Origin: an uncultured Lachnospiraceae bacterium
Lineage (GTDB): Bacteria > Bacillota > Clostridia > Lachnospirales > Lachnospiraceae
Length of the DNA: 64,000 nucleotides
Assembly: GCA_947367855.1 (NCBI GenBank)
Contig: CANBFE010000003.1
Location: 124,001-188,000, forward strand
Direction of reading: 5' to 3'
Shown here piece after piece: positions 42,775 through 52,372 of the stretch. How positions within the stretch are numbered: the stretch's first letter is position 1; each line of letters begins with the position of its first letter. The notes below the pieces were generated by a model that was not told the origin of the DNA, did no database searches, and saw only the letters and a list, made by a program, of their open reading frames with translations. The position numbers and the translations under genes were made by a program.

Positions 42775-43331
42775 AGAAATACCTCTCTTTCCGTTAAATA
42801 TTCCTTCAGTTTCCGGCGGATGCGGGTGAGGCGGACGGTGACGTTTTTTTCGGTGAGTCCCACCTGCCCGGCAATATCCCTGCAGCTGTCGCAAAACCAA
42901 TAGCGGCGCATGAAAATCACACGGTTTTCCCTGGTGAGAGTGTCCAGAAAATCTTCAATGGCGCGGGTCAGTTCCCTGGCTTCCAACTGGCTCTCCGGTG
43001 TATCCGGGTGTGCCAGGCAGGCTTCGATTTCTTCCAGAGGAACATTGCAGGCGCTGTTTCTCCGGGCCGCCGTTTTATGATAATACCGTTTGAGTGATAG
43101 ATTTCTGACGATTTTACAAATAAACGGCAGAAGCGGGTCAGGGTTTGCAGGGGGAATTGCGTTCCATGCGCCCAGATAGGCATCATTGACACATTCCTCC
43201 GCATCCTGACTGTCATTAAGGATGTTGTAGGAGATTTTACGACAGATTTTGCCGTATTTTAAATCCAGTTCCCGCATGGCGTCTTCCGAACGGGCGAAAA
43301 GCAGTTGGATGATTTTATTGTCTTCCGTCAA
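42771..43331 (-). CDS. ECF-type RNA polymerase sigma factor
   Basis: A 186-residue sigma factor: region 2 (AMRELDLKYGKICRKISYNIL, DAEECVNDAYLGAWNAIPP) and region 4 (LTRENRVIFMRRYWFCDSCRDIAGQVGLTEKNVTVRL, over two helices near residues 130-165). Start is TTG 43331, 7 bp after AAAGGAGG. Followed by its presumed anti-sigma factor in a translationally coupled operon. Confidence 0.88.
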   Translation of the reverse strand: MTEDNKIIQLLFARSEDAMRELDLKYGKICRKISYNILNDSQDAEECVNDAYLGAWNAIPPANPDPLLPFICKIVRNLSLKRYYHKTAARRNSACNVPLEEIEACLAHPDTPESQLEARELTRAIEDFLDTLTRENRVIFMRRYWFCDSCRDIAGQVGLTEKNVTVRLTRIRRKLKEYLTEREVFL

Positions 43332-43527
43332 GGGGGCGCCTCCTTTCTTTTTGGGAATCAGCATGAGAACCTGTTCATCTATATACTACCATTTTTATGG
43401 GAAATACTACACAAATCAGGGCTTTTTTTAGAAGGGGGCTTCCGCTTCTGCTATTACCGGGGACATCGCTGTAATTGATAAATAAAGGAATGTAAAAGGT
43501 GACAGGATCCGAGGGGGAAAGTAGTTG

Positions 43528-43556
43528 TTGTGAAAGCCGAAAAAAGAGGTTATAAT
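43528..43556 (+). promoter_or_regulatory. predicted promoter before the truncated Rpn gene
   Basis: TTGTGA (43528-43533), 17-bp spacer, TATAAT (43551-43556). It lies only 9 bp before the remaining coding sequence, so the 5' end of the original gene is gone rather than merely misread. Confidence 0.5.
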
Positions 43557-43558
43557 AG

Positions 43559-44326
43559 GATGACTTAAGGGTAATTGAGGCGACGGCACAGCGTGAGTAT
43601 AAAAACCCCATGGCAGGAGGACGTTCTATTACGATAGATATCTATGCAGAGGACGGAGATGGTAAAGTTTACGATGTGGAGGTCCAATGCCGTCCGTCCG
43701 GTGCAGATGTACATAGGGCAAGGTTCCACAGCAGCATGATAGACAGTAAAATGCTGCGGGAAAACCAGAAATTTAAAGAACTCCATGATTCCTATGTGAT
43801 ATTTATTACGAAGACTGATGTGGTGGGTGATGGGCTGCCCATGTATCATGTGGAGAGAATGTTTCAGGAAACAGGCAGGGCTTTTAAGGATGGTTCGCAT
43901 ATCATATATGTGAATGGAAACTATAAAAATGAAGATGACCCTGTAGGTAAACTGATGCACGATTTCAGGTGCACAAGTTCGGATGATATGTATTACAGGG
44001 AGCTTGCAAGGCAGGTTGCGTATTTCAAGGAGACGGAAGGAGGTCAGGAGATTATGTGTAAAGGCTTTAGAGAATTGGCAGAGGAATTGGCAAAAGAATT
44101 AGCGGTAGAAATGGCGGAGGAATTAGCAGAGGAAAAAGCCAGGGAATTAGCAGAGGAAAAAGCCAGGGAGTTGGCAGAGGAAAAAGCCAGGGAAGCAGCA
44201 AAGGAATTGGCCCTCCGGCTGCTTGCAAGAGGAAAAATGACGAAAGAGGAAATAGCGGAAGATACAGAGCTGTCATTGGATGTGGTGAGGAGATTAGCGG
44301 AACTGCAATGTACAGCAGCTTTATGA
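43559..44326 (+). pseudogene. 5'-truncated Rpn/PD-(D/E)XK nuclease family (transposase-related) gene
   Basis: Coding resemblance starts in frame at ~43565 (LRVIEATAQREYKN) before the first ATG at 43610 and then matches PD-(D/E)XK nucleases of the Rpn/PF12784 type: SITIDIYAEDGDGKVYDVEVQ (catalytic D ... ExQ), RARFHSSMIDSKML, VIFITKTDVVGDGLPMYHVER. The usual ~70-residue N-terminus is absent. The C-terminus has a coiled coil built from 24-bp repeats (ELAEEKAR three times, 44128-44199). The ATG-initiated 238-residue form could still be made. Such proteins promote recombination; this one is probably decaying. Confidence 0.75.
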
Positions 44327-44343
44327 GTGAGAGGGAGTGTCAT

Positions 44344-44868
44344 ATGAGGATAAGGCCGTACATAGAGAGCCGGGATTTTGCTTCTGTAGAAACATGGATT
44401 GAGGATGAGAAAATTCATGCCCTATGGTGTGCCGATCTGATTCCCTATCCTGTTACAAAAGAAAATTTTCATGCTTTTTTAGAGAAAAATGCCCTGGAAT
44501 GGACAGACAGCGCATATGTGGCAACAGAAAAAAGCGGAGAACTGATCGGCTTTTTCTGCTACTCTGTCAACGCGGGTGAGGATGCGGGATTTCTCAAATT
44601 GGTTATCGTTGACCGCAATAAAAGGGGAAGCGGATACGGAAAAGAAATGTTAAAATTGGCATTGCAGTATGCCTTTGAAATAACGGGAGTGAAAACCGTC
44701 CGGCTAAATGTATTTGATGAAAATGCTGCGGCAAAGCATGTTTATGAAAAAGTCGGTTTTAGGGAGGACAGTATCGATAGAAACGTATTTTCGTTCAAAG
44801 GCGAACTGTGGAGCAGGTGCCATATGACTGCAGCAAAACGGGGTCCGAAAGGAAGTGATAAAACATGA
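44344..44868 (+). CDS. GNAT family N-acetyltransferase
   Basis: A 174-residue acetyltransferase (RIRPYIESRDFASVETWI start; acetyl-CoA loop DRNKRGSGYGKEMLKLAL near residues 93-110; YEKVGFRE near the end). ATG 44344 follows GAGGGAG. Its stop overlaps the next gene by 4 bp. Substrate unknown. Confidence 0.88.
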   Translation: MRIRPYIESRDFASVETWIEDEKIHALWCADLIPYPVTKENFHAFLEKNALEWTDSAYVATEKSGELIGFFCYSVNAGEDAGFLKLVIVDRNKRGSGYGKEMLKLALQYAFEITGVKTVRLNVFDENAAAKHVYEKVGFREDSIDRNVFSFKGELWSRCHMTAAKRGPKGSDKT

Positions 44869-45620
44869 TTTACATTACCGGAGACTGCCACCAGGATTTC
44901 CGGAGATTCAGCACCAGGATATTTCCGGAGCAGAAAGAGATGACAAAGGAGGATTATGTCATTATCTGCGGCGATTTTGGCGGAGTCTGGAACAAAGGGG
45001 AAGAAAGCAGGGAAGAGAAGCATCTGATGGACTGGCTAGAGGGCAAGTCCTTTACCACATTGTTTGTGGACGGCAATCATGAGAATTTTGACAGGCTCTA
45101 TGGTTATCCGGTGGAGGAATGGCATGGCGGAAGGGTTCATAAGATCAGGCCCTCTGTCATTCACATGATGCGCGGCCAGGTGTTTGAAATCGATGGCAGG
45201 CGTATCTTTACATTCGGCGGAGCCAGGAGCCATGACATTGACGGGGGCATTCTGGAGCCGGAGGATCCTTACTTTCAGATCAAGAAGAAAAAACTGGATC
45301 AGGGAGAGCTTCCCTACCGCATCAATCATGTGAGCTGGTGGCAGCAGGAGCTTCCCTCGCAGGAGGAGATGGAGGAGGGGCGCAGGAATCTGGCGGCATA
45401 TGGCAATACCGTGGATTTCATCGTGACTCACTGCTGCGCGTCCAGTACGCAGATTCTGTTGGGCGGTGCAGGGTACAGGCCTGATATTGAGACTGCTTAC
45501 CTGGAAGAGATTCTCCGGAATACCAGGTTCAGGAAGTGGTTTTTCGGCCATTACCATGGCAACCGGAATGTGAATGCCCGGGAGATACTGATTTATGAGC
45601 AGATGATCAGGATTTCGTAG
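44865..45620 (+). CDS. metallophosphoesterase
   Basis: A 251-residue calcineurin-like phosphoesterase: ITGDCHQDF (residues 4-12), CGDFGGVW (~35), DGNHENFDRL (~68), VTHCC (~190) and GHYHGN (~227) give the metal-binding set. No signal peptide. ATGA overlap with the upstream GNAT gene implies coupled translation; whether the two share a pathway is unknown. Confidence 0.88.
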   Translation: MIYITGDCHQDFRRFSTRIFPEQKEMTKEDYVIICGDFGGVWNKGEESREEKHLMDWLEGKSFTTLFVDGNHENFDRLYGYPVEEWHGGRVHKIRPSVIHMMRGQVFEIDGRRIFTFGGARSHDIDGGILEPEDPYFQIKKKKLDQGELPYRINHVSWWQQELPSQEEMEEGRRNLAAYGNTVDFIVTHCCASSTQILLGGAGYRPDIETAYLEEILRNTRFRKWFFGHYHGNRNVNAREILIYEQMIRIS

Positions 45621-45646
45621 GCAGATAAACTGTGGAAAAGCAGCTT

Positions 45647-47047
45647 TCACTCCAATGCAATCCGGTATTCATGGGGATAATAATGCTGCAATTCGTCTAT
45701 ATCGGTTTCTTTCCCCGCATACGTCTGAAACCAGTTTTCATAGTCCGGGTTATTCCAGACGGTGCCGTCTTCAAAGACAATCTGTTTTAGGCAGAGCAGC
45801 GAGTATACAACCTGATTGGCCCGGCCGTTTCCTGCGTTGGGAAAGTACGCCATTCCTTTACCATCATAAAGGGACCATCCGCCGCGATAGTCTTCGGTTT
45901 AGGCAGACAGAATACTTGTCTCTGTCCGGACAATATTTTCAAAGCTGCTTTCTGCACTGCTGTCAAGGAAATTCCACTGCAGCTTTAAGGGGAAACCGTT
46001 TTCGTCAAAAGCCAACATGCAGTACTGGGTTTCTATGATGGTTTTGTCTGTATTGTTTGTCAGTATATCGTGAATATAAGGCGCGCCGTCTTCGTACCGG
46101 AGAATATCTGCGCTTTCGTGGATGACCGTCATAGAGCCTTTTGCAGCAAGATTATCTGCGCCTGTTTTCGGGTCATTGGAAGCAGTGGCAGGATTCTTTT
46201 TCAGGTCAGCGGAAGTCATTGCAGAGGTAGCGAACAAACTGTACAGACCGCTTTTCTTTGCCTCCATACTGATCAGCATGAACGAATAGTCGGATTTCGA
46301 CTTTTCGCCGAATTGTCTGACAACGCATTCGTCACAGGCCAGTTCCGTATCCCGGTTGAACAGGATGTACATTGCCCAGACAAAAGGGTTAAACCAATGA
46401 ATACAGAGGGCATATGCAGCGATCAGCTTTGTAATGGCATCAAAATGTCGAATATGCACATATTCATGTGAGAAAATATATTGTAACTGATTTTCGTTTT
46501 TCCAGTCCGTATGTTTGGGCATGAGAATAACGGGATGGAAAATACCATATGTCAAAGGCGCAGATATCCTGTCCGACTGCCTGATGGAAATTTGGTGTTT
46601 CAGGGAATGGTCTTTTAACCATTGTTCCACAGAGGGATTGCAGACAGGTAAAGCAGTCTGAAATTCAATCCGGCACCGCAGATAAGATACTGCGAAAAAT
46701 ACGGAAAAAAGTATCATTCCGGCACACCAGACAATAAACCAGGCCGAAACGGAGGGAATAGCTGATGTGGGCAGCTCCCTGCTCTGTACCAGGACAACGG
46801 ATTCCCGTGAGGCGGCAGAGGTTAAATTGTCTGTTTCAAAAAACACAGGAGTGGATATACTGCGGTGCATCAGGGTATATATACTAAATCCGGAGGGCAC
46901 AGAAAAGGGAAAAATCAGCCGGAAAAGCACTATGTCCCATAAAACAAGAAAAGTTCTCTTGGGCAGAGTGTTTATTGCCATGGCCCGGATGATCACCACC
47001 GCAACAATAAAGACAGCTCCGGAGAAGCTCATTTCCAATAAACCCAT
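45647..47047 (-). pseudogene. M56/BlaR1-like metallopeptidase gene interrupted by an in-frame stop before its C-terminal DUF5780-like domain
   Basis: The first part (to TAA 45899-45901) encodes a ~382-residue membrane peptidase: N-terminal TM helices, zinc motif HEYVH, later DTELACDECVV with the third ligand region. Directly after the TAA, in the same frame, the sequence continues TEDYRGGWSLYDGKG ... QIVFEDGTVWNNPDYENWF, a DUF5780-type C-terminal domain, to 45647. So one nonsense codon splits a once continuous gene. The region after SLYSLFA-like sequence also seems shortened relative to BlaR1 peptidases. ATG 47047 follows GAGGTG. Its BlaI partner upstream is truncated too. Confidence 0.8.
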
Positions 47048-47057
47048 ATGTATCACC

Positions 47058-47327
47058 TCATTCTAAATCTGCCACAAGCTGCTTTAGCCGTTCAATCTCT
47101 TCAGCAGAAAGTTTTTTCCTGTTCAGCAGAGCGGCAAACAGCTTGTCGGCAGAGCCGTCATAGATTTTGTGAATCAGTTCATTTGTTTCGGCTTCCTGCA
47201 CTTCCTCTTTGGGAATCAGTGCATGGCACATGAAATTTGGTTCGGAACGCCGGACAGCGCCTTTCTTGATACAACGTTTGATCAGTGTATAGGTTGTATT
47301 ACGGGAAATATCAAGGTGACATTTTCC
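47058..47327 (-). pseudogene. 5'-truncated BlaI/MecI-type repressor
   Basis: An 89-codon frame lacking a start reads DISRNTTYTLIKRCIKKGAV, then RRSEPNFMCHALIPKEEVQ and DGSADKLFAALLNRKKLSAEEIERLKQLV. This is the C-terminal two-thirds of a BlaI-type repressor (recognition helix onward, and the cleavage/dimerisation helices). The first ~35-40 residues are missing and a TAG lies in frame just upstream. It ends 11 bp before the M56 start, the usual blaI-blaR order. Confidence 0.85.
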
Positions 47328-47395
47328 CTATGAAAAGGTATAATGGCCGTAAGGCTAACCATTTGCGTTTGGGAAAGAAAAAGGAGGAGCGGGAT

Positions 47396-48202
47396 ATGGA
47401 GTTGATCACCTTATGCGACGGAATTCAACTGCAGGCAGAAATACGGGAACAGGTTATGGAATATGGAAACAGTGCGGATTTCCGCAGAAGGACTTCCGCC
47501 AGGGAAGGGCTGAAAAGGATGGAGACGGAAGAGCAGGCCAGGGCGGAACTGGAAGGCATTCTGGAACCGGATCCCGGGAAAATCAAAATGCTTACCTGTA
47601 TGCTGCTGTGCGGTGCGGAGCAGTATTCCTGGTATGAGGAAAAGGGCATACCGGAGACTGTATTTTGGGATACCATGGGCTGTTTTACCAGATTTATAAA
47701 GGAATGCAGGGAGAAAACAGGAATGTATGCCTTTGACCGGGAATGGTGGACGGCGCGGCAGACCAGCGGGAAACTGTTTCGGATCGGGGCATTGGAATAC
47801 GAGCGGAAGGAAAGGGACGGCAGAAAGGAAATCAGCATGCATATTCCCTCGGACGCTGTTTTAACCAGGGAAAACTGCGATGTTTCCATGGAAAAGGCAA
47901 AAGCCTTTTTCTGTAAGTATTTTCCAGAGCATCAGGACAGCGAATATGTATGCCATTCCTGGCTGCTGGCGCCGGAGCTGAAAGACCTGCTGCCTCCGGA
48001 TTCCCGGATTCTGGACTTTCAGAGCAGGTTTCGGATTCAGGAGGTGGATTATCTGGACCAGGGATATGTGGAATGGGTGTTTAAGAGAACAGAGGACAAG
48101 GTTTCGGAGTTCCCGGAAGATACCCTTCTGCAGAGGCGGATGAAGAGACATCTGCTGGAAGGCGGAAAAGTGGGAATCGGTTTCGGCGTGTGGAAGGGAT
48201 AG
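47396..48202 (+). CDS. acyltransferase-domain protein (DUF5596/GNAT_C-like)
   Basis: A 268-residue protein beginning MELITLCDGIQLQAEIREQV after AAGGAGG. It resembles two-part acyltransferase-like proteins of clostridia: a helical N-terminal domain (GCFTRFIKECREKTG) and a C-terminal GNAT-like part (FDREWWTARQTSGKLFRIGALEYE; IHIPSD-like MHIPSDAVL; SWLLAPELKDLLPPDSRILDFQSRF). The reaction is unknown. The frame is open upstream through the blaI remnant without a better start. Confidence 0.6.
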   Translation: MELITLCDGIQLQAEIREQVMEYGNSADFRRRTSAREGLKRMETEEQARAELEGILEPDPGKIKMLTCMLLCGAEQYSWYEEKGIPETVFWDTMGCFTRFIKECREKTGMYAFDREWWTARQTSGKLFRIGALEYERKERDGRKEISMHIPSDAVLTRENCDVSMEKAKAFFCKYFPEHQDSEYVCHSWLLAPELKDLLPPDSRILDFQSRFRIQEVDYLDQGYVEWVFKRTEDKVSEFPEDTLLQRRMKRHLLEGGKVGIGFGVWKG

Positions 48203-48223
48203 AATCTGGGCAGTCCGGTATGG

Positions 48224-49000
48224 TTATTGGGGGCGCCGCGCGTACACTCCCGGGGCGCAGCCACAGCAGGCCTTGAAATACCGGGTAAAATGAGCCTGGT
48301 TTCCAAATCCGCAGAGCTGTGCAACCTCCTTGACCTGCAGGGCTTCATTGCTCAGCAGATTTTTGGCCTTCTCCAGTCTCGCGCGGAGAAGGTCATTTTT
48401 TGGCGTGGAGGAAAAGAAGCTGCGGTAATAGACATAAAACTGGCTTTTTTCCAGGTTGGCCTGTCGGCAGAGCCGTTGGATATCCCAGTCTTTTTCGCAT
48501 TGGGTGAGCATCTGAAGGCGCAGGCTCTGAAACAGGGGATAGAGATGCCCGGCCTCTTCCTTTTGCGCAGTCTCCTGGGTCATGCTGCGTCCAATGGAGA
48601 GGAACAGCAGGGTGATCAGGGCATGGATGGCTTCCTCCCTGTAGGGCAGGCCGGAGAAATACTCCTGCTGCAGACGGGAGATAAGGTCGTCGATCTGCAT
48701 GGCATTTTCCGGATAAAAAACGGTATTTTCCGGCAGGGGAAAGAACCTGGCGGGATTTTCATCGGAAGAAAAGTGAAGATAGTTGTTCCGGAATCTATGG
48801 ACAGCCTGATAATGCTGGGGCATGCCGGGAGTATAGAGGATGCAGGCATTCTCCTTTGTGATTGTAATTTTGTCGTCATGATAGACTTTCATGGGGGACT
48901 TAAACTGGAGAAAGAGATAATCCCCGCTTCCTGACGGGCGAAAAATGGTATCAAAGTCGTGGTTGGAACGATTGTATTCGCAGAAATTCAGTGTGTACAT
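48224..49000 (-). CDS. AraC family transcriptional regulator
   Basis: A 258-residue regulator: N-terminal cupin-like sensing domain and two C-terminal HTH motifs (WDIQRLCRQANLEKSQFYVYY and VKEVAQLCGFGNQAHFTRYF). AAGGAG precedes the ATG. It is divergent from the GH51 arabinofuranosidase gene (185-bp gap), so it probably senses a sugar and activates that gene. Confidence 0.88.
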   Translation of the reverse strand: MYTLNFCEYNRSNHDFDTIFRPSGSGDYLFLQFKSPMKVYHDDKITITKENACILYTPGMPQHYQAVHRFRNNYLHFSSDENPARFFPLPENTVFYPENAMQIDDLISRLQQEYFSGLPYREEAIHALITLLFLSIGRSMTQETAQKEEAGHLYPLFQSLRLQMLTQCEKDWDIQRLCRQANLEKSQFYVYYRSFFSSTPKNDLLRARLEKAKNLLSNEALQVKEVAQLCGFGNQAHFTRYFKACCGCAPGVYARRPQ

Positions 49001-49185
49001 GGATACTCCTTATCGTATATGGAAAGAGGATTGGTCATCACCGGAAAAGTTTATCACATTACCGGAAGAAAAGTCAAACAAAACGGAAAAAAGGAGATGG
49101 AATATCCGCAGAAACCGGTTTATGATAAATACATCAGACAGGACAGCGCCGAAGCTGTGAATGGCGGCGCGGAAACGAGGCAGAG

Positions 49186-50685
49186 ATGAAAAAAGCAGAA
49201 ATTATCGTAGACAGGTATTATCTCACAGGAGCAGTGGACAAAAGGATTTTCGGTTCCTTTATCGAGCATCTGGGGCGGGCTGTGTATGAGGGGATTTACC
49301 AGGAGGGAAGTCCCTTTGCGGACGGACAGGGAATGCGCAGGGATGTACTGGCTCTGGTGAAGGAACTCAGGGTTCCCATTGTGCGTTATCCCGGAGGAAA
49401 TTTTGTGTCCGGCTACCACTGGGAGGACGGCGTAGGGCCTAAATCGGAACGTCCGGCAAAAGTGGACCTGGCCTGGCAGGTGATCGAATCCAACCAGTTC
49501 GGCCTGAACGAGTTCGCGGACTGGGCGAAGAAGGCGGGTGCGGAGGTGATGATGGCAGTAAACCTGGGAACCAGAGGGCCGGAGGAGGCCAGGAATCTGT
49601 TGGAATACTGCAATTTTGAGAAGGGCAGCTACTACAGCGACTTAAGAAGAAAGCACGGCTGTGAGGCCCCCCACAATATCAGGCTCTGGTGCATGGGAAA
49701 TGAGATGGACGGACCCTGGCAGATGGGGCATAAGACGGCGAAGGAATACGGAAGGACGGCTGCGGAGACCAGCAGACTGATGAAGTTTATGGATCCGGAC
49801 ATTGAGACTGTGGCATGCGGCAGTTCTTCCCTTGGCATGGATACCTTTGGGTACTGGGAAGACGAGGTATTAAGCCAATGCTATGAAGAGGTGGATTATC
49901 TTTCCCTCCACCAGTATTACGGAAACAGGGACAACAACACACCGGAATTTCTGGCAAATTCCAAGGGCATGGACCAGTTTATCAGCCAGGTTGTGTCCAT
50001 TGCGGACTGCGTGAAGGCGAAGAAGCGCAGCAGGAAGCAGATCAACCTTTCCTTTGACGAGTGGAATGTCTGGTATCACAGCAATGAGGCGGATGCCGAA
50101 CTGGAGAAATGGGTGCAGGCCCCTCACCAGCTGGAGGATGTGTACAATTTTGAGGATGCGCTGTTAGTGGGCAGTATGCTGATTACCCTGCTGCGCCATG
50201 CGGACAGGGTGAAGATTGCCTGTCTGGCGCAGCTGGTAAATGTAATCGCTCCCATTATGACCTCAGACACCGGAGCCTGGAGGCAGACGATTTTCTATCC
50301 GTACATGCATGCCAGCATGTACGGCAGAGGCACAGTGTTGAACACTCTGGTGAAAGCTCCCTTTTATGAGAGCAGGAACTACGGGGAGGTTTCCTTCCTT
50401 GACAGCGTCTGCGTCTGGAACGAGGAAGAAGAGGAGCTGACCATCTTTGCAGTGAATAAGAATCTGGAGGAGGATCTGGAGGTAAGCTGTGATTTGAGGC
50501 AGTTTGCGGATTACAGGGTGGCTGAGCATATTGTCCTGACCCATGAGGATCTGAAGGCAGTGAACACGGAGAGCAATCCGGACTGCGTAAAACCGGTGAC
50601 AGGCGGCGTTTCCGGCATGGAACAGGGACATTTTACCGCTGTGTTCGGCAGGCACAGCTGGAATGTGGTAAGGCTGAAAAAATAG
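49186..50685 (+). CDS. abfA: alpha-L-arabinofuranosidase, GH51
   Basis: A 499-residue glycoside hydrolase family 51 enzyme: VDKRIFGSFIEHLGRAVYEGIY start, RYPGGNFVSGYHWEDGVGP, acid/base Glu in LWCMGNEMDGPWQ (~residue 171) and nucleophile Glu in LSFDEWNVWYH (~292). It removes terminal arabinose from arabinan or arabinoxylan fragments. There is no signal peptide, so it acts in the cytosol on imported oligosaccharides. Length and motifs are canonical. Likely controlled by the divergent AraC gene. Confidence 0.95.
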   Translation: MKKAEIIVDRYYLTGAVDKRIFGSFIEHLGRAVYEGIYQEGSPFADGQGMRRDVLALVKELRVPIVRYPGGNFVSGYHWEDGVGPKSERPAKVDLAWQVIESNQFGLNEFADWAKKAGAEVMMAVNLGTRGPEEARNLLEYCNFEKGSYYSDLRRKHGCEAPHNIRLWCMGNEMDGPWQMGHKTAKEYGRTAAETSRLMKFMDPDIETVACGSSSLGMDTFGYWEDEVLSQCYEEVDYLSLHQYYGNRDNNTPEFLANSKGMDQFISQVVSIADCVKAKKRSRKQINLSFDEWNVWYHSNEADAELEKWVQAPHQLEDVYNFEDALLVGSMLITLLRHADRVKIACLAQLVNVIAPIMTSDTGAWRQTIFYPYMHASMYGRGTVLNTLVKAPFYESRNYGEVSFLDSVCVWNEEEEELTIFAVNKNLEEDLEVSCDLRQFADYRVAEHIVLTHEDLKAVNTESNPDCVKPVTGGVSGMEQGHFTAVFGRHSWNVVRLKK

Positions 50686-50703
50686 GATGGTATTCCGGAT
50701 TAT

Positions 50704-51627
50704 TTAAGGGGTGTGGTCAGCGCCGGGGGGAGGAAGCAGGGGCGGAAAGGAGAGAAGGATCCGCAGTTTTCCTTCTTCGAATTCTGCCTGCGCATCCCCG
50801 CCCATCCGTTTCATCAGTTCTTTTACAATAAACAGGCCGAGCCCTGAGGAGCCTTTCCTCCGGGCCTGGTCTGCCTTGTAAAAACGGTCAAAAATCTGTC
50901 CGGGGTTCAGGGCTGCTGTTTCCGGCACGGCATTTTCAAATGCCAGGCAGTTTTCCGGTTCCTGGATGACGGAAAGGTCCCCTGTCCCGTGGAGCAGCGC
51001 GTTCTGCAGCAGATTCAGGAATATGCGCCGCAGGGCGTCCTCGTCCCCCCGGACCTGAAAGCCTTCCGACGCAAAACTGATTTTTGGAGTCATTCCCTTT
51101 TTCTCAAATTCGGCGTACAGACTGAGAAGGCAGTCCCCCAGAAGAGGCAGGACCTGTATATTTTTCAGGTTTTCCGGGGAAAACAGGAAAGCTTCATTGG
51201 TAAGCTTGGTATAGAGGAAAAGTTTTTCCAACATGTCTTCCAGCTCTATAAGGCGGCGCCGGACAGAGCGCAGATATTCCCCCTTTTTCCCGGGTTCTTC
51301 ACATTCCAGGGCAAGCTGCAGATACCCGGAGGCTCCGGTGAGGGGTGTCCTGATATCATGGGCCAGGTCGGTGATATTCTGTTTCAGCTGTTTTTCCGCC
51401 CTTTCATGCCGGATATGTTTTTCGTCCCTGGCAGAAAGGAGCCGGTTCAGCTCCCGGCACAGCGCAAGCAGAGGCTGCTGCCTTGAGGAGACTGTCAGTT
51501 CCAGGTGGCTGCCCTGGCGGATTTCCTCCAGCTGCAGGCAGAGGGAGCGGATTTCCAGGCGTATTCTGATGTACAGGAAAATAAGCAGGCCGCACACAGC
51601 CGCTGACAGAAGGAGTAAAATAACCAT
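50704..51627 (-). CDS. sensor histidine kinase
   Basis: A 307-residue kinase with one N-terminal membrane helix (residues 1-21), a coiled linker, DHp box ITDLAHDIRTPLTGASGY (phosphoacceptor His90) and HATPase_c domain (NLLQNALLHG N-box, GSSGLGLFIVKEL G2 box). No extracellular sensor, so the signal is probably sensed in or near the membrane. It lies 21 bp after the response regulator. Confidence 0.9.
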   Translation of the reverse strand: MVILLLLSAAVCGLLIFLYIRIRLEIRSLCLQLEEIRQGSHLELTVSSRQQPLLALCRELNRLLSARDEKHIRHERAEKQLKQNITDLAHDIRTPLTGASGYLQLALECEEPGKKGEYLRSVRRRLIELEDMLEKLFLYTKLTNEAFLFSPENLKNIQVLPLLGDCLLSLYAEFEKKGMTPKISFASEGFQVRGDEDALRRIFLNLLQNALLHGTGDLSVIQEPENCLAFENAVPETAALNPGQIFDRFYKADQARRKGSSGLGLFIVKELMKRMGGDAQAEFEEGKLRILLSFPPLLPPPGADHTP

Positions 51628-51648
51628 TGTGGCCGTTCCTTTCTTAGT

Positions 51649-52329
51649 TCATCTGAGTTTAAATCCCATACCCCAGACAGTCTGGATATAGTCATCCGTT
51701 CCGCTTTCCCTCAGCTTTGAGCGGATGTTGCTGATATGCACATTGATGGTTTTGTCCTCTGCCAGATATTCTTCGCCCCATACATACTCATAGATTTTCT
51801 GTTTTGAAAATACCAGCTTCGGATTCCGGATGAGAAGTTCCAGGATCAGGAATTCATGCCTGGTGAGGCTGATTTCCTTTCCGCAGGCCTTCATTTCCAG
51901 TGTGTCCGGATTCAGGGTCCAGTCACGGTAACGGTAAACCGCGCCCGATGCGGTTCTGGCGGATTCCTCCTTTTTTTCCTTCCGGCGCAGCTGCACCTGA
52001 ATGCGCACCAGCAGCTCCGGCAGGTCAAAGGGCTTGCAGATATAATCCTCCGCTCCGGCGGAGAGCAGGTTTACCTTGCTGTCCAGAGCGCTTTTTGCGG
52101 AAAGAACGATCACAGGCGTCTTCCCGGAAAAAAGGGGGACCAGTTCCTCACCGCTGATTCCCGGAAGCATCAGATCCATCAGGACCAGGTCAAATTCTTC
52201 CATGGAAAAGAGCAGCTTTGCCTCGCTGCCGGAGAAGGCCTGGGTGCAGGCGTAGCCCTGTCCTTCCAGATACTCCCGCAGCATGGCATTGTTGTCCGCG
52301 TCATCCTCTACAATCAGAATATGTTTCAT
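51649..52329 (-). CDS. OmpR/PhoB-type response regulator
   Basis: A 226-residue regulator: receiver domain (ILIVEDDADNN, phosphoacceptor Asp52 in LVLMDLMLPG, Lys in YICKPFDLPELLVRI) and C-terminal winged helix (ISLTRHEFLILELLIRNP ... VHISNIRSKLRE). It precedes its kinase in one operon. No ABC transporter of the Bce type lies next to them, so the target is unknown. Confidence 0.92.
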   Translation of the reverse strand: MKHILIVEDDADNNAMLREYLEGQGYACTQAFSGSEAKLLFSMEEFDLVLMDLMLPGISGEELVPLFSGKTPVIVLSAKSALDSKVNLLSAGAEDYICKPFDLPELLVRIQVQLRRKEKKEESARTASGAVYRYRDWTLNPDTLEMKACGKEISLTRHEFLILELLIRNPKLVFSKQKIYEYVWGEEYLAEDKTINVHISNIRSKLRESGTDDYIQTVWGMGFKLR

Positions 52330-52372
52330 AAACGGAGTTCTCCTGTTTTTAAGAATATTTACCTGCCCACTG

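Noticed and set aside
43559..44326. Intact insertion sequence
   Set aside because: The Rpn/PDDEXK-type gene is 5'-truncated and no terminal inverted repeats or target duplications were found around it.
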